Source: Gammaproteobacteria bacterium (GTDB lineage: Bacteria > Pseudomonadota > Gammaproteobacteria > UBA4575). From it: a stretch of DNA of 64,000 nt. The stretch is taken from positions 124,001-188,000 of the forward strand of contig JAWPMW010000001.1 in NCBI GenBank assembly GCA_033344735.1, given 5' to 3'. Positions 1 to 8,423 of this stretch are shown one piece after another. Positions within the stretch are counted from its first letter, which is position 1; each line of letters begins with the position of its first letter. The notes beneath the pieces were generated by a model. That model saw only the letters and a list, made by a program, of their open reading frames with translations. It ran no database searches and had not been told where the DNA came from. The position numbers were made by a program, and so were the translations under genes.

Positions 1-356
1 CTGTGAGAGACATTAGCGATCCAGTAGCATTCCCAAGAGATTTTATGCTCGGAGTAGAAAAATATAAGAGTACTCATTTAAATGTGAAAAAAGCAATTTG
101 GGGCGGTGCCTCAAAAGGAGTGCTATTTGGTTTATTACAATCACGGGTAGGCAATAATTTTGATATGGTTATAGATATAAATCCTGCTAAACAAGAAAAG
201 TTCATGCCTTTGACCGGTGTTAAGGTCTATTCACCTGAAGAGGGTCTAGATATTTTGCCTTCCGGGTCTCCAATTTATGTCATGAATGGAAATTACTTAG
301 AAGAAGTTAAAGAAATGTCCAATAATAACTACAATTATGTGAGTATAGATCGGTGA
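1..356 (+). CDS. C-terminal part of a sugar C-methyltransferase-like protein (partial)
   Basis: The reading frame is already open at the left edge, so only the last 117 or so residues are seen and the true start lies outside the window. The segment around AIWGGASKGVLFGLL resembles the glycine-rich motif that opens the C-terminal domain of nucleotide-sugar C-methyltransferases (Methyltransf_14 type). It is followed by a DINPAKQ...P stretch typical of that fold. The SAM-binding N-terminal half is not visible, so substrate and activity cannot be judged. The stop overlaps the GTG start of the next gene by four bases (GTGA), which implies translational coupling. Inferred role: modification of a deoxysugar for a surface glycan. 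Confidence 0.6.
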   Translation, partial: VRDISDPVAFPRDFMLGVEKYKSTHLNVKKAIWGGASKGVLFGLLQSRVGNNFDMVIDINPAKQEKFMPLTGVKVYSPEEGLDILPSGSPIYVMNGNYLEEVKEMSNNNYNYVSIDR

Positions 357-1156
357 GTAATAATAAAGACAACACGTCAGATCCAATATCTGAATTTAAT
401 AATGAAGTAAAAGAGCGCATTAATAGTTATAAAGACAACAATGAGCTTGTTACTGCGGCAGAGAATTTTAATATCTGCTCTATATCTTCCATGTACTCAT
501 ATAATTTTGAATGGTTTGGTCGTCCTATTATTCAGTATCCTCAGGACGTTGTTGCAATGCAGGAATTAATCTGGCGAATTAAGCCTGATTTAATAATTGA
601 AACTGGGATTGCGCATGGAGGTTCTATTATTTTTAATGCGTCAATGCTGGCATTATTGGACTATTGTGATGCAGTAGAGAATAAAACGGTTATTGATCCA
701 TTAAAGCCTAATAGGAAGATTTTGGGAGTGGACATTGATATTAGAGCGCATAACAAAGATGCTATAAATCAGCATCCTATGTCTTCACGAATAGAAATGA
801 TTGAAGGCTCGAGTATAGATAATGGAATTGTAGAGCAAGTTAAATCAATTGCAGGTGAATTTAAGAAAATTATGGTTTTTTTAGATTCAAACCATACACA
901 TAGCCATGTTTTAGCTGAGTTGGAAGCATATGCCGGATTGGTATCACAAGGCAGTTACTGTGTTGTTTTTGATACAATTATAGAAAATTTGCCTGAAGAT
1001 ACATATTCAGATAGACCATGGGGTATAGGTGATAATCCAATGTCGGCCGTTAATAGCTTTCTTAGTACGCATAAGGAGTTTGAAATAGATAATGAAATTT
1101 CAAACAAGTTATTAATTTCGGTAGCGCCAAGTGGGTATCTAAAGAGGGTAATGTAA
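353..1156 (+). CDS. CmcI/cephalosporin hydroxylase-family (SAM-methyltransferase-like) protein
   Basis: This 267-residue protein has the family signature LIIETGIAHGGSIIFNASML, a SAM-binding type motif, followed by GVDIDIRAHNK and a FLDSNHTHSHVLAELEAY segment. All three are characteristic of the CmcI (cephalosporin hydroxylase) family. Members found in glycan clusters are usually O-methyltransferase-like enzymes acting on sugars rather than on cephalosporins. The GTG start at 353 overlaps the preceding methyltransferase stop, so the two are co-translated and probably act on the same sugar. The pair looks A+T-richer than the miaB operon that follows, consistent with a variable surface-polysaccharide locus. 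Confidence 0.75.
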   Translation: MSNNKDNTSDPISEFNNEVKERINSYKDNNELVTAAENFNICSISSMYSYNFEWFGRPIIQYPQDVVAMQELIWRIKPDLIIETGIAHGGSIIFNASMLALLDYCDAVENKTVIDPLKPNRKILGVDIDIRAHNKDAINQHPMSSRIEMIEGSSIDNGIVEQVKSIAGEFKKIMVFLDSNHTHSHVLAELEAYAGLVSQGSYCVVFDTIIENLPEDTYSDRPWGIGDNPMSAVNSFLSTHKEFEIDNEISNKLLISVAPSGYLKRVM

Positions 1157-1368
1157 TATCGCATTATTTTGATATTAGTCGTGCAATTTTGATTAACTTC
1201 TATATCAATATGCGATTTAAGTTGTTTGTATGAGTTTGATGGCTATATGTAGTGACCTCATTCAGCTATTTTAGTAACAATTATTAAACAGCAAAGGCTT
1301 CTACTTGCTTATCAGGTATGAGTATTTAGTTTAGTAATCCAACTCTTTTTTTAGGATAGAATTAGGGA

Positions 1369-2691
1369 ATGACAGGAAAAGTATACATCAAAACCCAAGG
1401 CTGCCAGATGAATGAGTATGACTCAGATAAGATGGCGGATGTATTGGGCGTAGCAAAGGATATGGAAGTTACACAAAACCCTGAAGAGGCCGATGTGTTA
1501 TTGCTGAACACCTGTTCGATACGTGAAAAAGCTCAAGAGAAGGTATTTTCACAGCTTGGGAAGTGGAATAAACTCAAAGAACAAAATCCAAACTTAGTCA
1601 TTGGCGTAGGTGGCTGCGTGGCGAGCCAAGAAGGCGAAGCGCTTAAAAGACGTGCGCCCCAAGTAGATGTGGTATTCGGCCCACAAACCCTACATCGCTT
1701 ACCAGATCTTATCGACCAAGCACGTGAGCAAGGTAAATCGGTCGTGGATATCTCTTTCCCTGCCATTGAAAAGTTCGATAATTTGCCTCCACCAAAAGTT
1801 GATGGTCCCTGTGCTTTTGTCTCGATTATGGAAGGATGTAGTAAGTACTGCTCATATTGTGTCGTGCCATATACCCGAGGAGAAGAAATAAGTAGGCCAT
1901 TAAATGACGTGTTAGTTGAGATTATGCAGCTGGCCGACAAGGGTGTTAAAGAAGTCACGCTGCTTGGCCAAAATGTTAATGGCTATTACGGAAAAATGGA
2001 TGATGGCGAAATTTGTAACTTCACACTACTGTTACATTATGTGGCCACAATAGATGGCATTGAAAGAATTCGTTATACCACTTCACACCCATTAGAATTT
2101 AACGATTCGTTGATTGAGGCATATTCAGAAATACCAAAATTAGTGAATCATCTTCATTTGCCAGTTCAAAGTGGTTCAGATCGAATTCTAGCAGCAATGA
2201 AACGCGGCTATACTGCTCTCGAATACAAATCTAAAGTGCGTAAATTGCGTCAGTATCGCCCTGATATAAGTATGTCATCTGATTTTATTATTGGTTTTCC
2301 TGGGGAAACTGATCAGGAGTTTGAGCAAACAATGAAACTGATTGAAGATGTAGGCTTTGATTATTCATTTAGTTTTATTTTTAGTGCGCGCCCAGGTACG
2401 CCCGCTGCATCGTTAGAAGATTCAACACCAATGCAAGAGAAAAAAGATCGATTACAAAAGCTGCAGTCCCGAATATTAGAAATGGCCAATCATATATCAG
2501 CTGATATGATTGGGACGAAGCAAACAATTTTAATTAATTCAAGGTCTAAAAAAAGCGATCTAGAAATCGCAGGTCGCACAGAAAACAATCGAGTTGTTAA
2601 CGTGCATGGGAGTAAAGATCTCATTGGTCAACTGGTAGATGTGGAAATAACTGAAGCATTGCCTAACTCATTGCGCGGACGTTTGCTGTAA
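1369..2691 (+). CDS. miaB: tRNA-2-methylthio-N6-dimethylallyladenosine synthase
   Basis: MiaB adds the 2-methylthio group to i6A37 of tRNAs that read UNN codons. Two [4Fe-4S] clusters are supported. The N-terminal UPF0004 domain carries C12, C49 and C83, and the radical-SAM motif CSKYCSYC carries C157, C161 and C164. A TRAM domain occupies roughly the last 65 residues, and 440 residues is the normal length. The start ATG is preceded by TTAGGG. It heads the conserved miaB-ybeZ-ybeY-corC-lnt gene string, with ybeZ beginning 21 bases after the stop. Confidence 0.97.
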   Translation: MTGKVYIKTQGCQMNEYDSDKMADVLGVAKDMEVTQNPEEADVLLLNTCSIREKAQEKVFSQLGKWNKLKEQNPNLVIGVGGCVASQEGEALKRRAPQVDVVFGPQTLHRLPDLIDQAREQGKSVVDISFPAIEKFDNLPPPKVDGPCAFVSIMEGCSKYCSYCVVPYTRGEEISRPLNDVLVEIMQLADKGVKEVTLLGQNVNGYYGKMDDGEICNFTLLLHYVATIDGIERIRYTTSHPLEFNDSLIEAYSEIPKLVNHLHLPVQSGSDRILAAMKRGYTALEYKSKVRKLRQYRPDISMSSDFIIGFPGETDQEFEQTMKLIEDVGFDYSFSFIFSARPGTPAASLEDSTPMQEKKDRLQKLQSRILEMANHISADMIGTKQTILINSRSKKSDLEIAGRTENNRVVNVHGSKDLIGQLVDVEITEALPNSLRGRLL

Positions 2692-2712
2692 ATCTGAAAG
2701 GAACATTTTATA

Positions 2713-3699
2713 TTGAGTGCCCAACCTGCAAAAGTTAATCTCACTCTGCATCCCAACGATAATTCTCGCCTCGCCAACCTATGTGGCCCGTTTGATGAAC
2801 ATTTGCATCAAATTGAACAGCGATTGTCAGTAGAAATTCACCATCGAGGTAATTCATTTACTGTAGAAGGAAATTCATCCGCTGCTGAATCAGCTGCTGT
2901 AGTAATAAAAAACTTATATACTGCAACAGACTCTGAAGAACTTTCTAAGGAAACTATCCATTTGCATTTACAAGACTCACATGTAGATAATATTTCTGAT
3001 AAAGATAACGAAAAGTTAACCGATATTGGAGTCCACACGCGACGTGGAATTATTAAACCACGTGGCCCTAATCAAGCAGCTTACATTAGTGATGTGCTTA
3101 ATCATGATCTAACTTTTGGCATTGGCCCTGCTGGAACCGGTAAAACATATTTAGCGGTGGCTTGTGCTGTTGCAGCATTAGATTCTGAGCAGGTGCAGCG
3201 TTTGGTGTTGGTGCGCCCTGCGGTAGAAGCAGGAGAGCGCCTTGGTTTTTTGCCGGGAGATTTAACTCAGAAGATTGATCCTTATCTAAGACCGATGTAT
3301 GACGCGCTGTATGAAATGATGGGTTTTGAACGTGTGAATAAGCTTATAGAACGCACTATCATTGAGGTGGCCCCGTTGGCGTATATGCGTGGTCGTACTC
3401 TAAATGATTCTTTTGTGATTTTAGATGAGGCTCAAAATACTACAAAAGATCAAATGAAAATGTTTCTGACTAGAATTGGTTTTGGTTCTAAGGCGGTAGT
3501 CACCGGCGATGTGACTCAGATTGATCTACCAAACCGAGGGCAGTCAGGTTTACGCCATGTCATGCATGTATTGAAAGATGTGAAACGAATCAAATTTAAT
3601 TATTTTAATTCTAGAGATGTGGTTCGACATCCTTTAGTCCAACATATTATTGATGCTTATGATCGTGATGACGAGCAGGATAAACCTGACGGGAAATGA
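2713..3699 (+). CDS. ybeZ: PhoH-family ATPase YbeZ
   Basis: A PhoH-like P-loop ATPase that works with YbeY in rRNA maturation and ribosome quality control. Walker A is GPAGTGKT at residues 138-145 and Walker B lies in FVILDEAQNTT. The N-terminal ~100 residues form the KH-like region usual for this family. The start is TTG at 2713, after GAAAGGAAC, and gives 328 residues, close to the usual length. Its stop overlaps the start of ybeY by four bases (ATGA), so the two partners are translationally coupled. Confidence 0.93.
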   Translation: MSAQPAKVNLTLHPNDNSRLANLCGPFDEHLHQIEQRLSVEIHHRGNSFTVEGNSSAAESAAVVIKNLYTATDSEELSKETIHLHLQDSHVDNISDKDNEKLTDIGVHTRRGIIKPRGPNQAAYISDVLNHDLTFGIGPAGTGKTYLAVACAVAALDSEQVQRLVLVRPAVEAGERLGFLPGDLTQKIDPYLRPMYDALYEMMGFERVNKLIERTIIEVAPLAYMRGRTLNDSFVILDEAQNTTKDQMKMFLTRIGFGSKAVVTGDVTQIDLPNRGQSGLRHVMHVLKDVKRIKFNYFNSRDVVRHPLVQHIIDAYDRDDEQDKPDGK

Positions 3700-4142
3700 T
3701 TAACATCGAAGTGCAGATTGCTGCATCCGCTGATGAAATTCCCAGTGTAGAGATGTTCCAAGTATGGGCAAGTGCGATTGAAGCGGATTCAGATGAACAT
3801 AAAGATGTGGCAATGCGCATAGTTGATGAGGCTGAAATGGGCAAGCTGAATGAGCAGTATCGTAAAAAGACTGGTGTCACAAATGTGCTGTCTTTTCCGG
3901 CTGATTTGCCAGGAGGCGTTGATATCCCTTTTCTTGGCGACATAATTGTGTGTGCACCAGTTGTCATCAAAGAAGCCACTGATCAAGGAAAATCGCTTCA
4001 TAGCCACTGGGCGCATATGACTGTACATGGTATTCTTCATCTACAAGGTTACGATCATATTGATCATGTAGAAGCAGAACAAATGGAAAGTTTGGAAACC
4101 AAAATCATGAATAAACTTGGATTTGAAAATCCTTACGTTTGA
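3696..4142 (+). CDS. ybeY: Endoribonuclease YbeY (16S rRNA 3'-end maturation)
   Basis: A single-strand-specific metallo-endoribonuclease needed for 16S rRNA 3' processing. The zinc motif H-x3-H-x5-H is intact as H111, H115 and H121 in HGILHLQGYDHIDH. The protein has 148 residues, normal for the family. It overlaps ybeZ by four bases and is followed after 45 bases by the CorC-like gene, as in Escherichia coli. Confidence 0.96.
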   Translation: MINIEVQIAASADEIPSVEMFQVWASAIEADSDEHKDVAMRIVDEAEMGKLNEQYRKKTGVTNVLSFPADLPGGVDIPFLGDIIVCAPVVIKEATDQGKSLHSHWAHMTVHGILHLQGYDHIDHVEAEQMESLETKIMNKLGFENPYV

Positions 4143-4187
4143 TCAATGATGCCTTAATTATTTCTTTAAATTACCTAGCAAGAATCT

Positions 4188-5024
4188 ATGGGCACTATGC
4201 CTGACCCCGCATCAGAAAAAAATTGGTTAGACCGCCTCGGACAAGTTTTTTCCAGCGAGCCAAAAGACCGTGAAGAATTAGTCGCAATTTTACGCGAAGC
4301 GCATGAGCGTAATTTATTCGATACTAGTGCCTTGGCAATGATCGAGGGTGTTTTTCAGGTATCTGAGTTGCAAGTGCGTGACATTATGATCCCACGTTCA
4401 CATATGGTTGTCGTTGAAGAAGAACATTCGGTGCAAGAAATGTTACCTACAATTATTGAATCAGCACACTCACGTTTTCCGGTAATTGGGGACAGTCGTG
4501 ATGAAGTGGTAGGTGTGTTATTAGCAAAGGATTTGCTCAGATTCTTGTCAGACAAAAATACCGAAGAATTTAATATCAAAGATATTTTGCGTTCGGCGTT
4601 TATTGTTCCTGAAAGCAAAAGATTAAATATATTGTTGAATGAGTTTCGTAATACCCGAAACCATATGGCCATTATTGTAGATGAGTATGGTGGCGTCTCC
4701 GGATTGGTAACCATTGAAGATGTGTTAGAACAAATCGTCGGTGATATTACGGATGAACATGATCTAGAAGAAGATCAATACATTACTTATTCAGAAGATG
4801 ATAAGTACGCCTTAGTTAAAGCATTAACGCCAATAGAAGACTTTAATGAATTTTTTGATTGTTCATTTAAAGATGATGAATTCGATACCATTGGTGGTTT
4901 AGTGACAAGTAATTTTGGGCATGTGCCTAAAAGAAGTGAAGATGTGTCAATCGATGAATTTAAATTTGAGGTCATCAGTGCTGATAGTCGGCGGTTGCAC
5001 TTGCTTAAAGTCACACGTTTATAA
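4188..5024 (+). CDS. corC: CorC-type CBS-domain protein (Mg/Co efflux or ion homeostasis)
   Basis: This 278-residue protein has a tandem CBS pair at roughly residues 60-190 (with IMIPRSHMVVV and the conserved VDEYGGVSGLVTIEDVLE). A transporter-associated CorC_HlyC domain occupies the last 75 or so residues. There is no N-terminal DUF21 membrane domain, so it matches the short cytosolic YbeX/CorC form found beside lnt in enterobacteria. The ion-efflux role is the traditional family assignment. Operon position with ybeZ, ybeY and lnt instead suggests a link to ribosome or envelope homeostasis. Confidence 0.9.
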   Translation: MGTMPDPASEKNWLDRLGQVFSSEPKDREELVAILREAHERNLFDTSALAMIEGVFQVSELQVRDIMIPRSHMVVVEEEHSVQEMLPTIIESAHSRFPVIGDSRDEVVGVLLAKDLLRFLSDKNTEEFNIKDILRSAFIVPESKRLNILLNEFRNTRNHMAIIVDEYGGVSGLVTIEDVLEQIVGDITDEHDLEEDQYITYSEDDKYALVKALTPIEDFNEFFDCSFKDDEFDTIGGLVTSNFGHVPKRSEDVSIDEFKFEVISADSRRLHLLKVTRL

Positions 5025-5065
5025 ATTCTATTTGTTTAGCATTTAATAACCTTTGTTGTAATTAA

Positions 5066-6550
5066 ATGAGTCGCGCTATTTTATTATTATTTGCAGGTGC
5101 CATTAGCGTATTGGCTTTCTCGCCATTCCATCTATGGTGGGTTTCAATTATCTCATTGTCCTTGTTGTATTTATTGCATCAACAGAATCATAGCCAGGCA
5201 TTTAAAACGGGTTACTTATTCGGGATAGGTATGTTTGGCTCTGGAATCTCTTGGATTTTTAACAGCTTATACGACTTTGGCGAAGCGCCATTTATTGCAG
5301 CTATAGTAATCACTATTGTGTATACATTGGTACTAAGTATTTTTCCTGCGTTGGTTTTGAAAGTACATACCAGGTTAAGTGCATCAATAAGTTTATGGAT
5401 GAGTGTGCTGACGTTTGCTGCATTGTGGGTTATGTTCGAGTGGTTACGCAGTTGGGTACTGACAGGGTTTCCTTGGTTGTTAGTAGGGCATAGCCTTGTC
5501 GATTCTCCTCTGGCGGGTATTATCCCAATATTTGGTACATTTGCGGGTAGTGCGTTAATTGCGTTTCTGGCAGCAAGTACAATAGTGTTCATTAACGCAA
5601 GTAAGCAACAATTAATGTGGCCGGCGATTGGTTTGAGTGTATTGCTGATGATGTGTTTTTACGCTACTGGTATTGAGTGGACGTCAAAGGTAGGCGAACG
5701 TCCCGTGAAAGTATCGGCAGTACAAGCCAATATTCCATTTGATATGAAGTGGGATAAATCTCGACGTCATGAGGTGTATCAAGCCTATATCGACCTAACC
5801 AGCAAACATTTGGATAGTGATATTGTACTTTGGCCGGAAACAGCGATTCCAACCTTTCTTCGAGTGGCAAATAAAGATTTTATTCCTAGCTTTGAGCGCC
5901 AACTAAAAGACAATAACACTGAGTTATTATCAGGAGTATTTACATACGAGCCAGGGACAGAACGAATATTTAATTCTTTGGTTACTCTCGGTGGTGAGCT
6001 ACAAATCTATAATAAACATCATTTAGTGCCGTTTGGCGAATACCTTCCTTTACGCTGGATATTTGAATTTTTTCGCAGCATTGTAGTGATACCAATGTCT
6101 GATTTGAGTCCGGGTCAAGGTTCATCAGTACTAACTTTAAAGGGTATTCCAGTAGGTGTATCTATTTGTTATGAAGCGGCATTTGGCGAAGAAATAAACC
6201 GAGCATTACCTGAAGCTCAGATGCTAATGAATGTAACCAATGATGCTTGGTTTGGAAATTCACTGGCACCTCATCAGCATTTACAAATTGCTAGAACGCG
6301 AGCCTTGGAGACAGGCCGTTATATGTTACGAGCTGCGAATACTGGAGTATCTGCAGTCATAGACTCTAATGGACAAGTTATGGCGGAATCAGGACAGTTT
6401 GTTGATCAAGTCATTACTGGGGAAGTTTGGCCGATGCGCGGAAGCACACCGTTCATTATCTGGGGAAATTGGGCAATAATCAGCATTTTATCTGCGCTAA
6501 TCTTGCTAGTATTTGTCCGATCTCGCCGTGCCAACTCAGGTGAGAAATAA
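5066..6550 (+). CDS. lnt: Apolipoprotein N-acyltransferase
   Basis: Lnt attaches the third acyl chain to the N-terminal cysteine of lipoproteins in the inner membrane. The first ~200 residues hold several hydrophobic helices, followed by a periplasmic carbon-nitrogen hydrolase domain and a C-terminal anchor near residues 465-485. The catalytic triad is complete: E258 (WPETAIPTF), K317 (NKHHLVPFGEY) and C368 (SICYEAAFG). Its length of 494 residues is close to family average. Lipoproteins it could serve are encoded in this window (LptE, Pal, the NlpC/P60 protein and the PilF-like protein). Confidence 0.96.
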   Translation: MSRAILLLFAGAISVLAFSPFHLWWVSIISLSLLYLLHQQNHSQAFKTGYLFGIGMFGSGISWIFNSLYDFGEAPFIAAIVITIVYTLVLSIFPALVLKVHTRLSASISLWMSVLTFAALWVMFEWLRSWVLTGFPWLLVGHSLVDSPLAGIIPIFGTFAGSALIAFLAASTIVFINASKQQLMWPAIGLSVLLMMCFYATGIEWTSKVGERPVKVSAVQANIPFDMKWDKSRRHEVYQAYIDLTSKHLDSDIVLWPETAIPTFLRVANKDFIPSFERQLKDNNTELLSGVFTYEPGTERIFNSLVTLGGELQIYNKHHLVPFGEYLPLRWIFEFFRSIVVIPMSDLSPGQGSSVLTLKGIPVGVSICYEAAFGEEINRALPEAQMLMNVTNDAWFGNSLAPHQHLQIARTRALETGRYMLRAANTGVSAVIDSNGQVMAESGQFVDQVITGEVWPMRGSTPFIIWGNWAIISILSALILLVFVRSRRANSGEK

Positions 6551-6584
6551 ATTCAGTTAAATACAAAGTATCTAGAATTAAATT

Positions 6585-8021
6585 ATGCCTAAATTTGCTC
6601 ATATTATACCGGTCATATTGTCAGGTGGATCAGGCACACGATTGTGGCCTGTGTCACGAAAATTATATCCGAAGCAATTTATTCCTCTAAGAAATAATCG
6701 CAGTTTGTTTCAAGACACCGTTGCGAGAGTTCAAGCATTAGGTAATGGAATTCAAGATCCTATTATTGTTTGTAATGACGAACACAGGTTCATGGCTGCT
6801 GAGCAACTACGTCAGGAAGGCGTTGAAAATGCCGATATTGTACTAGAACCAGTGGGGCGAAATACTGCTCCGGCGATTGCATTAGCTGCCTTATGCGCCC
6901 AGCAACGCAGAGATGATGCGATTATTTTAGTACTACCTGCAGACCACATCCTAGATGAGCAAGAAAAATTTAGCCAAGCGATTGAATTGGCCAAGAGCCT
7001 AAGTGAGCAAGATCAGCTGGTCACATTCGGCATAAAGCCAACGCGGCCAGAAACAGGCTACGGTTATATTAAAGCGGGTTCACCCTTAGTAAACGGCAAA
7101 GCCAATCAGGTTGAAAAATTTGTTGAGAAACCTGAGTTAGCAAAGGCGCAAGAATATTTAGATTCTGGAGATTATTCTTGGAATAGTGGCATGTTTATGT
7201 TTAAAGCATCTACATTAGTAACTGAGCTTGCAACACATGAGCCCGAAATGGCTGCCTGCGTGAATTCAGCATACGGCGCACATGAAAAAGATTTAGATTT
7301 TATCCGAATTGATAAAGATGCTTTTGCCGCTTGTAAAAGTGAGTCAATCGATTATGCGGTAATGGAAAATACTAATAATGCTGCGGTTGTTCCTTTGGCG
7401 AGTGACTGGAATGATGTCGGTTCTTGGCATGCGCTCTGGGAATCTTCACAGCAGGATGAAAACAACAATGCATTAACTGGTGATGTTCTGTTAGAAGATT
7501 GCCAAGGTTGTTATGTGCATAGTTCTAGTCGTTTAGTGACTGCTGTTGGCATGCATGATGCTGTTATTGTTGAAACGTCTGATGCTGTGATGGTAGCGCC
7601 GCGAAATCAATCGCAAAACGTCAAGCAAATTGCAAATGCACTTAGACAAGCAAATAGAGATGAATCAGAAATACATCGTAAAGTTTATCGGCCTTGGGGT
7701 GACTATGAGTCAATCGATAATGCAGAACGTTTTCAAGTAAAAAGAATCACTGTTAAGCCAGGCGAGCAACTATCTTTGCAAAAACACCACCATCGTGCAG
7801 AGCATTGGATAGTTGTGAATGGAACTGCCGTCGTAACCTGCGACGATAAAGAATTTCTGTTATCAGAAAATCAATCTACTTATATACCGATAGGTGCTAT
7901 CCATCGTCTAGAAAACCCCGGAAAAATTCCTTTGGAATTGATCGAAGTTCAATCGGGTACTTATTTAGGTGAAGATGATATTGAACGTTTTGATGATCGA
8001 TACGGTCGTTCAGATAAATAA
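6585..8021 (+). CDS. manC: Mannose-1-phosphate guanylyltransferase / mannose-6-phosphate isomerase
   Basis: A type II bifunctional enzyme making GDP-mannose. The N-terminal nucleotidyltransferase domain carries SGGSGTRLWPVSRKLYPKQF and FVEKPELAKA. The C-terminal cupin (from about residue 370) carries KPGEQLSLQKHHHRAEHW, the metal-binding isomerase motif. Its 478 residues match the AlgA/ManC/CpsB class. It lies 34 bases after lnt and ends in a hairpin terminator. GDP-mannose is the substrate of Gmd encoded at 39085, so this gene probably feeds the distant polysaccharide locus. Confidence 0.93.
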   Translation: MPKFAHIIPVILSGGSGTRLWPVSRKLYPKQFIPLRNNRSLFQDTVARVQALGNGIQDPIIVCNDEHRFMAAEQLRQEGVENADIVLEPVGRNTAPAIALAALCAQQRRDDAIILVLPADHILDEQEKFSQAIELAKSLSEQDQLVTFGIKPTRPETGYGYIKAGSPLVNGKANQVEKFVEKPELAKAQEYLDSGDYSWNSGMFMFKASTLVTELATHEPEMAACVNSAYGAHEKDLDFIRIDKDAFAACKSESIDYAVMENTNNAAVVPLASDWNDVGSWHALWESSQQDENNNALTGDVLLEDCQGCYVHSSSRLVTAVGMHDAVIVETSDAVMVAPRNQSQNVKQIANALRQANRDESEIHRKVYRPWGDYESIDNAERFQVKRITVKPGEQLSLQKHHHRAEHWIVVNGTAVVTCDDKEFLLSENQSTYIPIGAIHRLENPGKIPLELIEVQSGTYLGEDDIERFDDRYGRSDK

Positions 8022-8034
8022 TAGGAGTAGCAAA

Positions 8035-8066
8035 AGAAAGCCCGCATGACTGATGGCGGGCTTTCT
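8035..8066 (+). terminator. Hairpin terminator after manC
   Basis: A perfect 11-base inverted repeat pairs 8035-8045 (AGAAAGCCCGC) with 8056-8066 (GCGGGCTTTCT) around a 10-base loop. It begins 13 bases after the manC stop. The G+C-rich stem preceded by A and followed by T residues is typical of an intrinsic terminator, although the T tract lies within the stem and is short beyond it. Confidence 0.85.
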
Positions 8067-8423
8067 GTGTAGGCTCATGACTGGATGTAGTAATCTGATA
8101 AATAGTTCGTGCTATTGTGGTTTCAGAGTTGCCTAGAAAAAAATTTCTACTCTAGACGGTTCATCTTAAAGCGCACCGATCATATTTATCATTGTTATTA
8201 AACTTTTGTGCCTACGGCGCTTAACAACAATTATCTACTACAGGGATTACATTACTCTTCTGGCTCTGATACTACAAAAAGAACAATTTTATATCTCTCA
8301 TTGATCAGCTTGATAGCAATTGATTGTCATTCAAACTTCATTTAACACGCAGAATTTTGCTACTATTAGGCCGCAACAGCCCAAGAAAACCCTAAAAGAA
8401 AAGTCTAATAATTAATCAAATTT
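8067..8423. other. Non-coding gap between manC and leuS
   Basis: No credible open reading frame is present here on either strand. The stretch contains an unusually long imperfect hairpin (described separately at 8191-8231). A weak promoter-like pair also lies before leuS: TTCATT at 8337-8342 and TACTAT at 8361-8366, spaced 18 bases. The leuS leader would then be about 50 bases. I see no recognisable known riboswitch or T-box. Confidence 0.5.
8191..8231. promoter_or_regulatory. Long imperfect hairpin, possible structured RNA or terminator
   Basis: The arms are ATTGTTATTAA (8191-8201) and TTAACAACAAT (8221-8231), which pair at 10 of 11 positions. Inside them, GTGCC (8208-8212) pairs with GGCGC (8216-8220) using one G-T wobble, leaving a three-base loop. 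The structure stands ~190 bases before leuS and ~170 after manC, so it is not an obvious terminator of either. Its function is unknown. Confidence 0.45.
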
